64,000 nt of DNA from Saprospiraceae bacterium (GTDB lineage Bacteria; Bacteroidota; Bacteroidia; Chitinophagales; Saprospiraceae), in contig JADKBV010000011.1 in NCBI GenBank assembly GCA_016714895.1, positions 1 through 64,000 on the forward strand, given 5' to 3'. Under the pieces are notes generated by a model. The model had not been told where the DNA came from. It ran no database searches and saw nothing but the letters and a program-made list of their open reading frames with translations. Shown piece by piece: positions 39,946 to 49,433 of the stretch. The first letter of the stretch is position 1. Each line of letters opens with the position of its first letter. The translations under genes and the position numbers were made by a program.

Positions 39946-41108
39946 ATGATTCCACTCTCTATTCCCAATATTTCAGGCAATGAATGGCAATATGTCAAAG
40001 ATTGCCTCGATACCGGTTGGATATCTTCGGTAGGAAGTTATGTCAATTTGTTTGAAGACAAATTGGCTGAATTTACCGGAGCAAAATATGCTGTAGCTGC
40101 CATGAACGGTACTGCGGCTTTGCATTTATCCATGCAACTTGCCGGAGTGGAAAGAGGTGATTTAGTCATTGTCCCTGATATCACTTTTATAGCCAGCTGC
40201 AATGCCATTTCTTACCTCGGAGCCGAACCGCTACTCATCGATGTAGACAAATACACGTGGCAAATGGATCTATATCTTTTGGAATCTTTTCTTGAAGAAA
40301 ACACATTTTTGGCAGGTTCAACAACTGATGAAGGAAATGAAATAATCAGATCCCATATCAATACCTCAGGTCGCCGTATCGGAGCTATTTTGCCGGTTCA
40401 TGTACTGGGAAATATGGTCGACATGGATCGTTTGTCTGCAATTTGCACCAAATATCATATTCCTATAGTAGAAGATTCTACAGAAGCCTTGGGATCAACT
40501 CACAAAGGGAAACACGCAGGCACTTTTGGTATATTTGGGACGAGTAGTTTTAATGGCAATAAAATCATAAGTACCGGAGGAGGTGGAATGATTTTGACCA
40601 ATGATGAACATCTGGCTAAAAAAGCAAAACATCTGACAACACAAGCCAAAACGGATCCTTTTGAATATGACCACGACGAAATCGGTTATAATTACCGACT
40701 TGTTAATATTCTGGCGGCTGTCGGAGTTGCACAAATGGAACAATTGCCCGGATTTTTAAAGCGCAAAAAGAAATTGACAAATATTACAGACGATCTCTTG
40801 AAAATGAAAATTTGCGGTTTCAAAAAGTAAGTGAACATGTAGAACCAAATAACTGGTTACATACTATGTGGGTTGAAAATCAAAGACCTATGATCGACCA
40901 TTTATTAAAAAACGGAGTTCAATGTCGTCCGTTTTGGGTTCCAATGCATCAGCTTTCCATGTTTAAAAATTGCACTTTTGTTTCAGAATATCATATATCA
41001 CAACAGGTATATCAACATTGTATCAGCATTCCTTCTTCAACCAACCTGACGGATTCACAGGTGGAAGAAGTAGTGAGGGTGATTGGGCAATTTATCTCGT
41101 TGGGCTAA
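39946..41108 (+). CDS. LegC-family PLP sugar aminotransferase, frameshifted
   Basis: The start IPLSIPNISGNEWQYVKDCL followed by WISSVGSYVNLFEDKLAEFT is characteristic of the LegC branch of DegT/DnrJ aminotransferases. These make a 4-amino-4,6-dideoxy-HexNAc nucleotide used for legionaminic acid or bacillosamine-type sugars. The PLP Lys is in SFNGNKIISTGGGGM. One A is lost in the A5 run at 40765-40769; repair gives KRKKEIDKYYRRSLENENLR and runs on to 41108. The repaired length is about 388 residues. It pairs with the SDR gene at 41187, and both lie between two initiating transferases, so the product is probably the first sugar of the repeat. Confidence 0.84.
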
Positions 41109-41186
41109 ATTGGTTACTCATAGTGCATAGATAGATCCAAACTCCCTGCTCTGAACTCCCAAACCATAAAACAAAAATTTTAACGA

Positions 41187-42398
41187 ATGCACATCATAGA
41201 CATTCAACAATTTATAAAAACGCATATTACAAAGAGAGAAAAAAGTCTTTTTGAAGAGGATATTATTACATTCAGTAATGAACTTGCTAAAGAAATTTCT
41301 GAAAAATCAATTTTGGTAATTGGTGGAGCAGGAACAATAGGATCATCATTTATTAAGGCTGTTCTGCCTTTTAAGCCATCAAGATTATTTGTTATTGATA
41401 CAAATGAAAACGGACTTACAGAATTGACCAGAGATTTGCGAAGCGCTTATAATCAGTATATTCCTGAAGATTATAAGACATATCCAATGAATTTTGGAGA
41501 TCCGGTTTTTAAAAAAATGTTTGTCAAAGAAGGACCGTTTGACATTGTGGCCAATTTTGCTGCTCACAAGCATGTTCGGAGTGAGAAGGATCATTATTCT
41601 ATCGAAGCCATGATAGACAATAATGTGTTTAAAGCTAAGGAATTTTTGGATTTATTGGTGGCAAATAAGCCTGAACATTTCTTTTGTGTATCTACCGACA
41701 AAGCTGCTAATCCTGTCAATGTCATGGGAGCGAGTAAAAAATTGATGGAAGAAGTAATTATGGCCTATTCGACAGATATCAAAATCACAACAGCTCGATT
41801 TGCAAATGTTGCATTTAGTAACGGAAGTTTATTAGATGGATATATACAACGTGTATTTAAGAAACAACCTATCTCTTGTCCTTCAGATGTAAAACGGTTT
41901 TTTGTTTCACCGGAAGAAAGCGGTCAGATTTGTATGATGGCATGCATTTTGGGAAAGTCCGGAGAAATATTTTTTCCTAAAATCGGAGAAGACGAAATGG
42001 TCTATTTTAAAGATATCACGTTGGACTTTTTCAGAGACATGGGAATTGTAATTCGCGAATGCAATAATGAAAATGAAGCAAAAGAATTTTCAAATAATAT
42101 ATCCATTGAAGATCCGCATCCGGTTTATTTTTTTGAATCCGATACTTCCGGTGAAAAACTTTATGAAGAGTTTTTTATAGAAACTGATGAAGTGGATTTC
42201 CATTTGTATTCGGGAATGGGTGTGATAAAAAATGCTGTAAAACCATCAAAAAAGCATATAAACGATTGTGTTTCAGAACTAAAAGATCTGATGGATTCTG
42301 AGTATAATGACAAGTATTCAATAGTATCCTTGATGAAAAAATATCTTCCCGATTTCGAGCATATCGAAACCGGAAAAAGTTTGGATCAAAAGATGTAA
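41187..42398 (+). CDS. LegB/PglF-like UDP-sugar 4,6-dehydratase, short form
   Basis: This intact 403-residue SDR of the CapD/polysaccharide synthesis family lacks the membrane-anchored N-terminal half found in the gene at 4122. The NAD motif ILVIGGAGTIGSSF is near residue 42 and FCVSTDKAANPVNVMGASKK carries the catalytic region. It also has EKLYEEFFIETDE. It should produce the 4-keto-6-deoxy sugar used by the adjacent LegC-type aminotransferase. It starts at ATG 41187, 78 bp after that gene, with no clear promoter in between. Confidence 0.83.
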   Translation: MHIIDIQQFIKTHITKREKSLFEEDIITFSNELAKEISEKSILVIGGAGTIGSSFIKAVLPFKPSRLFVIDTNENGLTELTRDLRSAYNQYIPEDYKTYPMNFGDPVFKKMFVKEGPFDIVANFAAHKHVRSEKDHYSIEAMIDNNVFKAKEFLDLLVANKPEHFFCVSTDKAANPVNVMGASKKLMEEVIMAYSTDIKITTARFANVAFSNGSLLDGYIQRVFKKQPISCPSDVKRFFVSPEESGQICMMACILGKSGEIFFPKIGEDEMVYFKDITLDFFRDMGIVIRECNNENEAKEFSNNISIEDPHPVYFFESDTSGEKLYEEFFIETDEVDFHLYSGMGVIKNAVKPSKKHINDCVSELKDLMDSEYNDKYSIVSLMKKYLPDFEHIETGKSLDQKM

Positions 42399-42490
42399 TT
42401 AGCTCGTGGGGGTAAGCTTTTAGCTCGTAGGAATAAGTTGCTAACTCCAAACACCCAACTAAAACTCAGTATTTTTAAAGAATATCACCG

Positions 42491-43162
42491 ATGTACTCAT
42501 ACATAAAACGATTTTTTGATATCATTTCTTCTTTATCTGCATTATTGGTATTGTCTCCTTTATTGGTGCCCGTAATTATAGGTTTAAAATTGACTGGAGA
42601 AGGGTATATCTGGTATCTTCAGGAAAGGGTAGGGTATAAAAATAAAATATTTAGAATATACAAATTTGCTACTATGCTGAAGGATAGTCCCAATATGGCA
42701 GGTGGTTTAATTACCACAAAAAAAGATCCGAGACTTACGCCTTTGGGAGGATTTCTGAGAACAACTAAAATAAATGAATTACCTCAATTGCTCAATATTT
42801 TGATTGGTGATATGAGTGTGGTCGGACCGCGACCTGTCATGCAAAAAAGTTTTGATACCTATCCTGAAAATATTAAAAAAGTAATTTACAATGTTAAACC
42901 CGGACTTACAGGCATTGGTTCCATCATATTCAGAGATGAAGAAAAACTACTTACTGAAGTAAAAAATGCAGGCAAAGATCCTTGGGGCTATTATAAAAAT
43001 ATCATTTATCCGTTTAAAGGGCAACTAGAGATTTGGTACCAAAACCATCAAAGTTTCATAACTGATATTTTTTGTATCTTTATCACAATTTGGATCATTG
43101 TTTTCCCAGAATCAAAATTGATTTATAAAGTGTTTAAAGATCTTCCGAAAAGAGAATTTTAA
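42491..43162 (+). CDS. Initiating sugar-phosphate transferase (PglC/WcaJ-like), copy 2
   Basis: This intact 223-residue paralogue of the gene at 38415 has the same blocks: YLQERVGYKNKIFRIYKFAT, PLGGFLRTTKINELPQLLNI and VVGPRPVMQKS, plus the same C-terminal extension (RDEEKLL, then FKGQLEIWYQNHQSFITDIF). It follows the LegC/LegB pair, so UDP-diacetamido-trideoxyhexose or a similar sugar is the likely donor. Having two initiating enzymes implies two repeat units, two polymers or redundancy. Confidence 0.87.
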   Translation: MYSYIKRFFDIISSLSALLVLSPLLVPVIIGLKLTGEGYIWYLQERVGYKNKIFRIYKFATMLKDSPNMAGGLITTKKDPRLTPLGGFLRTTKINELPQLLNILIGDMSVVGPRPVMQKSFDTYPENIKKVIYNVKPGLTGIGSIIFRDEEKLLTEVKNAGKDPWGYYKNIIYPFKGQLEIWYQNHQSFITDIFCIFITIWIIVFPESKLIYKVFKDLPKREF

Positions 43163-43331
43163 CATAAAATGATTCCATTATATCTCCACTCTAAAGTCAA
43201 ATTCTTTTTTAATTAAATATTTTTAAAAAAGTAATTTATCTTTATTAAACAAAGGATTTTTGCATTTTTTATGACATTTTAAAAGTCCGTATCTTCATTC
43301 AGAAAGTTTTCTGAAAAACAAATCCCAATTC

Positions 43332-46300
43332 ATGTTTTTAAATAACGCAATTCATCAATATATCAAAGAAATAGGACTGCACCCGTTGGCAAAAATCGGT
43401 GCGGATCTTGTTAAACAGGGTATGCTGAGTAAACCATTACACCATGCATCACTCAAAGCCATCTTTTTTATTGTTGAAGATGAGTTTCAACTTACCATAA
43501 GATATAAAAATGCTTTTGCCCTGGATTCTGTTTTTTGCAATTGCGGTCAGCCGGCACCTTGCGAACATGTATTCGGTGGCCTTTATTTTTTGCTGGAATC
43601 GGAAGATGTAGCACTGCAGGATACCCGCGATGTGCCTTCCGGATTTTTTGTACCCGGACAACCCGAAAATCCCGGTGAAAAGGATGAACAAAATGTATAC
43701 CCTCTAAATGAATATCGTTTACTTCCCGTCAAAGATGTACATGCTTATATTGAGTTTTTAAATGTTTACAAACCTCCATTTTTGCGGAATTTTACTTCTT
43801 TGATTCTCGAAAATATAGTGTTGAGTGGTATTGGACATCTGGAATTCAGGATTTCTGAAAAACACTATTTTCAGGAAGGAAAATCTGATTTAATGCATAT
43901 TGTAGATATACTACGAACGTCCGAAGATTTTTCCATAAAGTGTCAAAGTTGTAAAGAGTCTTCCGTTTCGATGTGTATACACCAATATGAGGTAATGAAA
44001 CATCAGGATGTAAAAGCAATTTTATTGTTTGGCAATATGCCCGATTATGATCAGGAGATTCAATATTGGTCAAAAAAATATAGCATTGTACCTTCAAAAT
44101 TTGTGCAACTGTATGAAATTCATCTGGAAGGGCAACAGACTAAAGCTGTATTGGTCAACCAACAGTTTTTTACGCAACAAAAGATGGGAGCACTGCAAAA
44201 ACAAATTGGTGACCAGATATTGAGTCATAAACAACGTTTGTCTGGTGTCGCACAGGAGGATCCTGATGGTGTCAACGGACATGCATTGTTGTGGACGCTG
44301 GACGGCAAAAATGAGACAGTTTCACTTTTGAGCGGAAAGATGGATAAGTTAGGAAACGAACTGACCAGTAAAATTGAAAAAACCCAAAACCCTGAATATC
44401 TTTCTGGTTTTGAAAAAGATTTATGGTATCGTATAGAAAGATTTTCAAAAGAAAATGTCCACGATAATGCCGTGTATAAAGATGCTGCCTGGAACAGGTT
44501 TTTAAAACATCTGATCGGCGATATCAATGTATTACACCATTTTGTGCCTATGACGCGGGGAGAACAATTGATTTTGTCTAAACGGAATATGAGACAAATC
44601 AATTTTTCATCCTATGCAGTAGACGCTTTGGTCCGCGTCATAAAGGAAGAAGCTTTTTATAAAATAAAATTGTGGCTCAAAATCAAGGACGATCTAATTG
44701 ATCCTTTGATTCAGCCATTGACGCTGACGCCGTATTTTTTGGTTGTTCAGCAAGAGGCACACATATTCAAACATCCTGAATTGGGAAGGTTGTTTACCTT
44801 GTTGGGATGGGAAGAAATATTGGTGGACACAGAACACAGCTCCTCTTTATTGTCCCTCCTGCACGATATTCACAATGTTGTAGAAGTGGATTATCCGGAA
44901 GATATGAAGCCTAATTTTGTGTATGTTGAAAATCCTCATTGGAAGATTTATGTGAGAGAAAACGGCCATCATTTGCTGTTTACCCCAATTCTTGAGTATG
45001 GTGACTCATTGGAAGTATCTTTGCCTCTTGACAAGTGGATTGTACAAAAACCGGGAAGTGATGTTTTGTATACAATTCCTGAAGAAGATGAAGAAAAATT
45101 TGTTTTGTTTATCAAAGAGCAACACGAACAATTTGAACAAAATCTGTTTCATCACGGCATGTTTTTTCTCCATTATAAAGACTATCTGAATGAAAACTGG
45201 TTTCTTCATTTTTTTGAAAAATGCAGGGAAGCAGGCATAACCATTTTAGGCCAGGATGAGCTTGAAAATTTTAAAATGAATACTTACAAACCTTCTATCC
45301 GGCTGGGAATCTCTTCCGGAATCGATTGGTTTGATGTCCAGGTAGACATATCATACGGTGATCAGATGGTTTCAGCCAAATCATGGATGGAAGCTTTGCG
45401 GAAAAATGAAAAATATATTTTACTTGCAGACGGTAGTTTGGGATTGATACCGGAAGAGTGGTATGACAAGCTGAAACGTTTATCCATGGTGGCTTATGAA
45501 GAAAAAGGAAAGGTAAAACTCAATTCCTACCATTTTAATATCGTAGAATCATTGTTTTCAGAAATTGAGGATGACGAATTATACAGAGAGATCAAAAGGA
45601 AAATATCTGTGCTTGGGAATTATGATTTTTCTAAAGAACATCAGCTCCCAGATAATGGTCAGATAGCTTTAAGGGATTATCAGAAACTGGGCTTTCAATG
45701 GCTGAAGTCACTCTCTGATCTGGGCTTCGGAGGATGTCTGGCTGATGACATGGGTCTGGGTAAAACGCTTCAGGTTCTTACTCTTTTATCCGATCAGAAA
45801 CTGGCAGGTAAAAAAACGAGTTTGATAGTTGTTCCCCGTAGTTTGTTGTTTAACTGGGCACAGGAAATCGTCAAATTTTACCCGGATATCACGTATTTAT
45901 ATTACCACGGCATCGACAGATCATCACTGAGAACAAAGTTGTTTCAATACGATATCGTGATTTCAACATATGACACGGTGACCAATGATATCGAATTTCT
46001 TAAGGAACATAACTTTAACTATATCATTCTGGACGAGTCCCAGGCGATCAAAAATCCTGAAAGCAAAAGATATAAAGCCATGCGGTTGCTGAAATCGTCC
46101 AATAAAATTGCGATTACCGGTACTCCTATTGAAAACAATACTTTTGATTTGTATGCACAATTCAGCTTTGTAAATCCGGGAATTTTCGGAAGTGCTTCAC
46201 AGTTTAAAACCAATTTTGCCATCCCTATTGACCGGGAAGGAGACCGGGAGTCTGCTTATATTCTGAAAAAAATCATCCACCCCTTTTTGTTGCGGCGGAC

Positions 46301-47051
46301 CAAAGCGCAGGTAGCATCTGATCTGCCCGAAAGAAGTGAAAGTATTCTCTATTGTGAAATGGGTGAAACACAACGCAAGATGTATGAAGATTTCCGGTTG
46401 AAAATCAAATCAGAAATTGATGAAGGTGTTAAAAACATCGGACTCAATAAAATGCGTATTAAGGTCATCGAAGGATTGCTGAGATTGAGACAGATTTGTA
46501 ACTCTCCGCAATTATTGGATCAAAACCTGCCAAACAATTTGCGACAATCCGTTAAAATCGAAACCTTAATGGATATCATTGAAAATGATATGGGAGACCA
46601 TCATGCTTTGATTTATTCTCAGTTTACATCTATGTTGGCATTGGTTCGTTATGAGCTCGACAGAAAAGGAATTCCTTATGCTTATCTCGACGGAAGCACC
46701 AGGGACAGACAAGGGGCCGTAAAAGATTTTATGGAAAACAGTGAAGTAAAACTGTTTTTGATCAGTCTCAAAGCAGGTAATACAGGATTAAATCTGGTCA
46801 AAGCTGATTATGTTTATATCCTTGACCCATGGTGGAATCCTGCCGTCGAAGCACAGGCAATTGACAGAACCCACAGAATCGGTCAGGACAAAAATGTTTT
46901 TGCCTACAAAATGATTTGCAGAGATACCATTGAAGAAAAAATCATCTTGTTGCAGGAAAAGAAAAAACAATTGGCAACAGATCTGATCATTACAGATGAA
47001 CAAATTTACAAATCACTCAATAACGATGATTTAATTTCACTTTTTAATTAA
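43332..47051 (+). CDS. SNF2-family DEAD/DEAH helicase with SWIM zinc finger
   Basis: This is an intact 1239-residue protein. A SWIM-type Zn motif CNCGQPAPCEH lies near residue 64, and a second Cys cluster (CQSCKESSVSMCIH) near residue 205. The C-terminal third is the SNF2 ATPase: Walker A LADDMGLGKTLQ near residue 806, DESQAIKNP near 898, SQFTSMLALVRYE near 1096, and QAIDRTHRIGQ near 1175. Bacterial members remodel protein-DNA or nucleic acid complexes, and their roles are mostly unknown. It has no evident tie to polysaccharide synthesis. The 170-bp AT-rich gap before it holds no exact promoter match. It is followed by manC after 7 bp. Confidence 0.9.
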   Translation: MFLNNAIHQYIKEIGLHPLAKIGADLVKQGMLSKPLHHASLKAIFFIVEDEFQLTIRYKNAFALDSVFCNCGQPAPCEHVFGGLYFLLESEDVALQDTRDVPSGFFVPGQPENPGEKDEQNVYPLNEYRLLPVKDVHAYIEFLNVYKPPFLRNFTSLILENIVLSGIGHLEFRISEKHYFQEGKSDLMHIVDILRTSEDFSIKCQSCKESSVSMCIHQYEVMKHQDVKAILLFGNMPDYDQEIQYWSKKYSIVPSKFVQLYEIHLEGQQTKAVLVNQQFFTQQKMGALQKQIGDQILSHKQRLSGVAQEDPDGVNGHALLWTLDGKNETVSLLSGKMDKLGNELTSKIEKTQNPEYLSGFEKDLWYRIERFSKENVHDNAVYKDAAWNRFLKHLIGDINVLHHFVPMTRGEQLILSKRNMRQINFSSYAVDALVRVIKEEAFYKIKLWLKIKDDLIDPLIQPLTLTPYFLVVQQEAHIFKHPELGRLFTLLGWEEILVDTEHSSSLLSLLHDIHNVVEVDYPEDMKPNFVYVENPHWKIYVRENGHHLLFTPILEYGDSLEVSLPLDKWIVQKPGSDVLYTIPEEDEEKFVLFIKEQHEQFEQNLFHHGMFFLHYKDYLNENWFLHFFEKCREAGITILGQDELENFKMNTYKPSIRLGISSGIDWFDVQVDISYGDQMVSAKSWMEALRKNEKYILLADGSLGLIPEEWYDKLKRLSMVAYEEKGKVKLNSYHFNIVESLFSEIEDDELYREIKRKISVLGNYDFSKEHQLPDNGQIALRDYQKLGFQWLKSLSDLGFGGCLADDMGLGKTLQVLTLLSDQKLAGKKTSLIVVPRSLLFNWAQEIVKFYPDITYLYYHGIDRSSLRTKLFQYDIVISTYDTVTNDIEFLKEHNFNYIILDESQAIKNPESKRYKAMRLLKSSNKIAITGTPIENNTFDLYAQFSFVNPGIFGSASQFKTNFAIPIDREGDRESAYILKKIIHPFLLRRTKAQVASDLPERSESILYCEMGETQRKMYEDFRLKIKSEIDEGVKNIGLNKMRIKVIEGLLRLRQICNSPQLLDQNLPNNLRQSVKIETLMDIIENDMGDHHALIYSQFTSMLALVRYELDRKGIPYAYLDGSTRDRQGAVKDFMENSEVKLFLISLKAGNTGLNLVKADYVYILDPWWNPAVEAQAIDRTHRIGQDKNVFAYKMICRDTIEEKIILLQEKKKQLATDLIITDEQIYKSLNNDDLISLFN

Positions 47052-47058
47052 ATAATAT

Positions 47059-48126
47059 ATGTTACCGGAACGTTTTATAGTCATCATGGCCGGTGGGGTC
47101 GGAAGCAGATTCTGGCCTTCCAGTACCAACGACAAACCCAAACAATTTCTTGACATCCTTGGTATCGGTAAATCATTGATTAGGATGACCTTTGAAAGAA
47201 GTTTATCCCTTGTACCTGCTCAGAATATTTTTATCCTGACTAATCAGAAGTACAAAACATTGGTAAAACAACATCTTCCTGAATTGCCTGAAAACAATAT
47301 ACTTTGTGAACCGAGTATGAACAATACAGCACCTTGTATCGCATATTCAGCATTAAGGTTGAAAGCTTCCCATCCGAATAGTGTTTTTGCTGTTTTACCT
47401 TCAGATCATGTCATTTTGAAAGAAAATGAATATCAGACCATTATGGAAAAAGCTTTTTCTTTTGCTGAAAAAAATAATGTTTTGGTCACTTTGGGAATAC
47501 AGCCATCAAGACCGGATACAGGATACGGTTATATTCAATACGGAAAACAAACAGAAGAAAACGAAATAAAATATTCCGGATTCAAAAAAGTATTGTCTTT
47601 TCGGGAAAAACCGGATCTTGCGACAGCAGAAGCCTATATTAAATCCGGTGATTATCTCTGGAATGCTGGCATGTTTGTCTGGAGCGTGTCTTCCATTCTC
47701 GACGCTTTTACCAAATATGCGGGGGATATTTTGACCGTATTGAGTGAAAAGGAAGAGCTTTTCGGAACTTCTGAAGAACAAAAATACATTGATGAAGTTT
47801 ATCCGACTTCAAGGAGCATTTCAATAGATTATGCCATCATGGAACAAGCAGAAAATGTATATACTCTTCCGGCAGATATTGGATGGAGTGATCTCGGAAC
47901 ATGGAACAGTCTGCATGCTTATCTGGAATCCGGAGATTCGACTGTAAAAGTAGGCGATAACATCCATTTGATCGATTGTGAAGATGTTATGGTGATGTCC
48001 AATAATCAAAAACATATCGTCATCAAAGGATTGAAGGATTACATTGTGGTAGATGAAGACCACGCTATCCTGATATATCCCAAATCCGCAGAACAGGAAA
48101 TTAAAGAAGTTGTAAAAGCATTGTGA
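47059..48126 (+). CDS. manC: Mannose-1-phosphate guanylyltransferase
   Basis: This 355-residue enzyme makes GDP-mannose from GTP and mannose 1-phosphate. The nucleotidyl transferase signature IMAGGVGSRFWPSSTNDKPK is at residues 9-28. It also has NNTAPCIAYSAL, VLPSDHVI, FREKPDLATAEAYI, YLWNAGMFVW and DIGWSDLGTWNSL. It lacks the C-terminal isomerase cupin domain of bifunctional ManC/AlgA, so it is the short form. No phosphomannomutase or GDP-mannose dehydratase is in the window, so mannose itself is the simplest product. It starts 7 bp after the helicase gene. Confidence 0.92.
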   Translation: MLPERFIVIMAGGVGSRFWPSSTNDKPKQFLDILGIGKSLIRMTFERSLSLVPAQNIFILTNQKYKTLVKQHLPELPENNILCEPSMNNTAPCIAYSALRLKASHPNSVFAVLPSDHVILKENEYQTIMEKAFSFAEKNNVLVTLGIQPSRPDTGYGYIQYGKQTEENEIKYSGFKKVLSFREKPDLATAEAYIKSGDYLWNAGMFVWSVSSILDAFTKYAGDILTVLSEKEELFGTSEEQKYIDEVYPTSRSISIDYAIMEQAENVYTLPADIGWSDLGTWNSLHAYLESGDSTVKVGDNIHLIDCEDVMVMSNNQKHIVIKGLKDYIVVDEDHAILIYPKSAEQEIKEVVKAL

Positions 48127-48222
48127 GTTTGGATTTTTATATTTTCTGAAAATAGTGTGAGCTTATATTTTTTAACAGCATTTGTATAAAACAAAGATAT
48201 CAAATCTAAAAAAACCATAGCT

Positions 48223-49326
48223 TTGGTGGCCAATAGCACCTGGAATATTTACAATTTCAGGAGGAATCTTATCGACCGGTTTGTTTCGTCAGGTTACAAT
48301 GTTGTTGTTATTGCTCCTGTGGATGAATATATCCATTACAAAGAAGCGTACCCGATGGTCAAACATTTGGGTCTGCGCACTTTGGATCGTGACGGAATGA
48401 ATCCTTTAAAGGACTTTTTACTGATTCTGGAGTTGTGGAGGCGGTATAAAAAAATCAAACCTGATCTGATTATTCATTTTACCAACAAACCAAATATATA
48501 TGGGACTTTAGCTGCATGGCTCGCCGGAAGTAAAAATATTTCCGTGGTGACAGGTCTTGGTTATACTTTTATTCATAATGGATGGTTGCAAAAAGTGATA
48601 ACAGAAATGTACCGCATATCCGGCAATCGGGCAGACAGAATGGTTTTTGAAAATACCAGAGACCGTGATTATTTTGTTGAAAATGGCCTTGTTCCTTCTG
48701 AAAAAGCAATTTCTGTAAAAGGGTGTGGTGTGGACACACATTATTTTATGCCGGTAGAACAAGAAACCAAAACATCTGAAAAAATAACCTTTACCTTTAT
48801 TGGCAGGTTATTGTATGATAAAGGAGTCCAGGAATTTGTTGAGGCAGCCAGGGTATTACGACAAAAACGTAACGATTGTCAATTTTGGATAGTCGGAGAA
48901 TTGGATGCTGAAAATCCTGCAACCGTAGATAAAGAAGATTTACTCAGATGGGTAGAGGATGACATTGTATTTTATCATGGATTTTTGAAAGATGTCAGAC
49001 CTGTCATTTCCAGATCTGAATGTATCGTATTACCTTCTTACAGAGAAGGACTGCCCAGAATCATTCTGGAAGGAATGTCTATGGAAAAACCCGTGATCAC
49101 TACCCAAACTGCAGGATGCGAAGAAACCGTAGATGAAAATGTAAACGGGTATCTGGTTCCTATACGCAACACGGAAAAACTGGTGGAAGCTATGGAAAAG
49201 TTTTTAGTCCTTACTCCGAAAGAAAAAAAGCTTATGGGTAAAAAGGGCAGAGAAAAAGCGATTTTTCAGTTTGATGATAAAATTATTGCAAATAACTTCC
49301 AAAAGATTGTTGATGAATTAATATAA
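48223..49326 (+). CDS. GT4-family glycosyltransferase (PglA/WbaZ-like)
   Basis: This GT-B enzyme of about 367 residues has VANSTWNIYNFRRNLIDRFV at the N-terminus, IHFTNKPNIYGTLAAWLAG, and SVVTGLGYTFIHNGW. The donor half has FTFIGRLLYDKGVQEFVEAA and LPSYREGLPRIILEGMSM with the E-x7-E spacing. The start is uncertain: TTG 48223 is in frame, but coding similarity seems to extend a few codons upstream (KKTIAL) without a clear start codon. It is the last gene of the locus before the hairpin at 49355. Confidence 0.84.
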   Translation: MVANSTWNIYNFRRNLIDRFVSSGYNVVVIAPVDEYIHYKEAYPMVKHLGLRTLDRDGMNPLKDFLLILELWRRYKKIKPDLIIHFTNKPNIYGTLAAWLAGSKNISVVTGLGYTFIHNGWLQKVITEMYRISGNRADRMVFENTRDRDYFVENGLVPSEKAISVKGCGVDTHYFMPVEQETKTSEKITFTFIGRLLYDKGVQEFVEAARVLRQKRNDCQFWIVGELDAENPATVDKEDLLRWVEDDIVFYHGFLKDVRPVISRSECIVLPSYREGLPRIILEGMSMEKPVITTQTAGCEETVDENVNGYLVPIRNTEKLVEAMEKFLVLTPKEKKLMGKKGREKAIFQFDDKIIANNFQKIVDELI

Positions 49327-49354
49327 CAACACTTTTCAAGCACCCATAAATTTC

Positions 49355-49426
49355 AAAGCCCGTTTGAAATTTTGACAACCGGAAATCATGACCGGGATTC
49401 AAAATTTTAAACGGGCTTTTGTTTTT
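49355..49426. terminator. Bidirectional intrinsic terminator between convergent genes
   Basis: AAAGCCCGTTTGAAATTTTGA at about 49355-49375 pairs almost perfectly with TCAAAATTTTAAACGGGCTTT at about 49399-49419. An inner CCGG...CCGG pair closes the loop. T-runs follow the stem on the plus strand and A-runs precede it, so it can end transcription from both sides. It lies between the end of the polysaccharide locus and the minus-strand peptidase gene. Confidence 0.85.
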
Positions 49427-49433
49427 TACATCC

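Noticed and set aside
39946..41108. WbpE, the aminotransferase of the ManNAc3NAcA pathway
   Set aside because: Its N-terminus and active-site region match the LegC branch and it is paired with a LegB-like dehydratase.
43163..43331. Promoter for the helicase gene
   Set aside because: Only partial TAnnTTTG matches (such as TATCTTCA) with wrong spacing were found.
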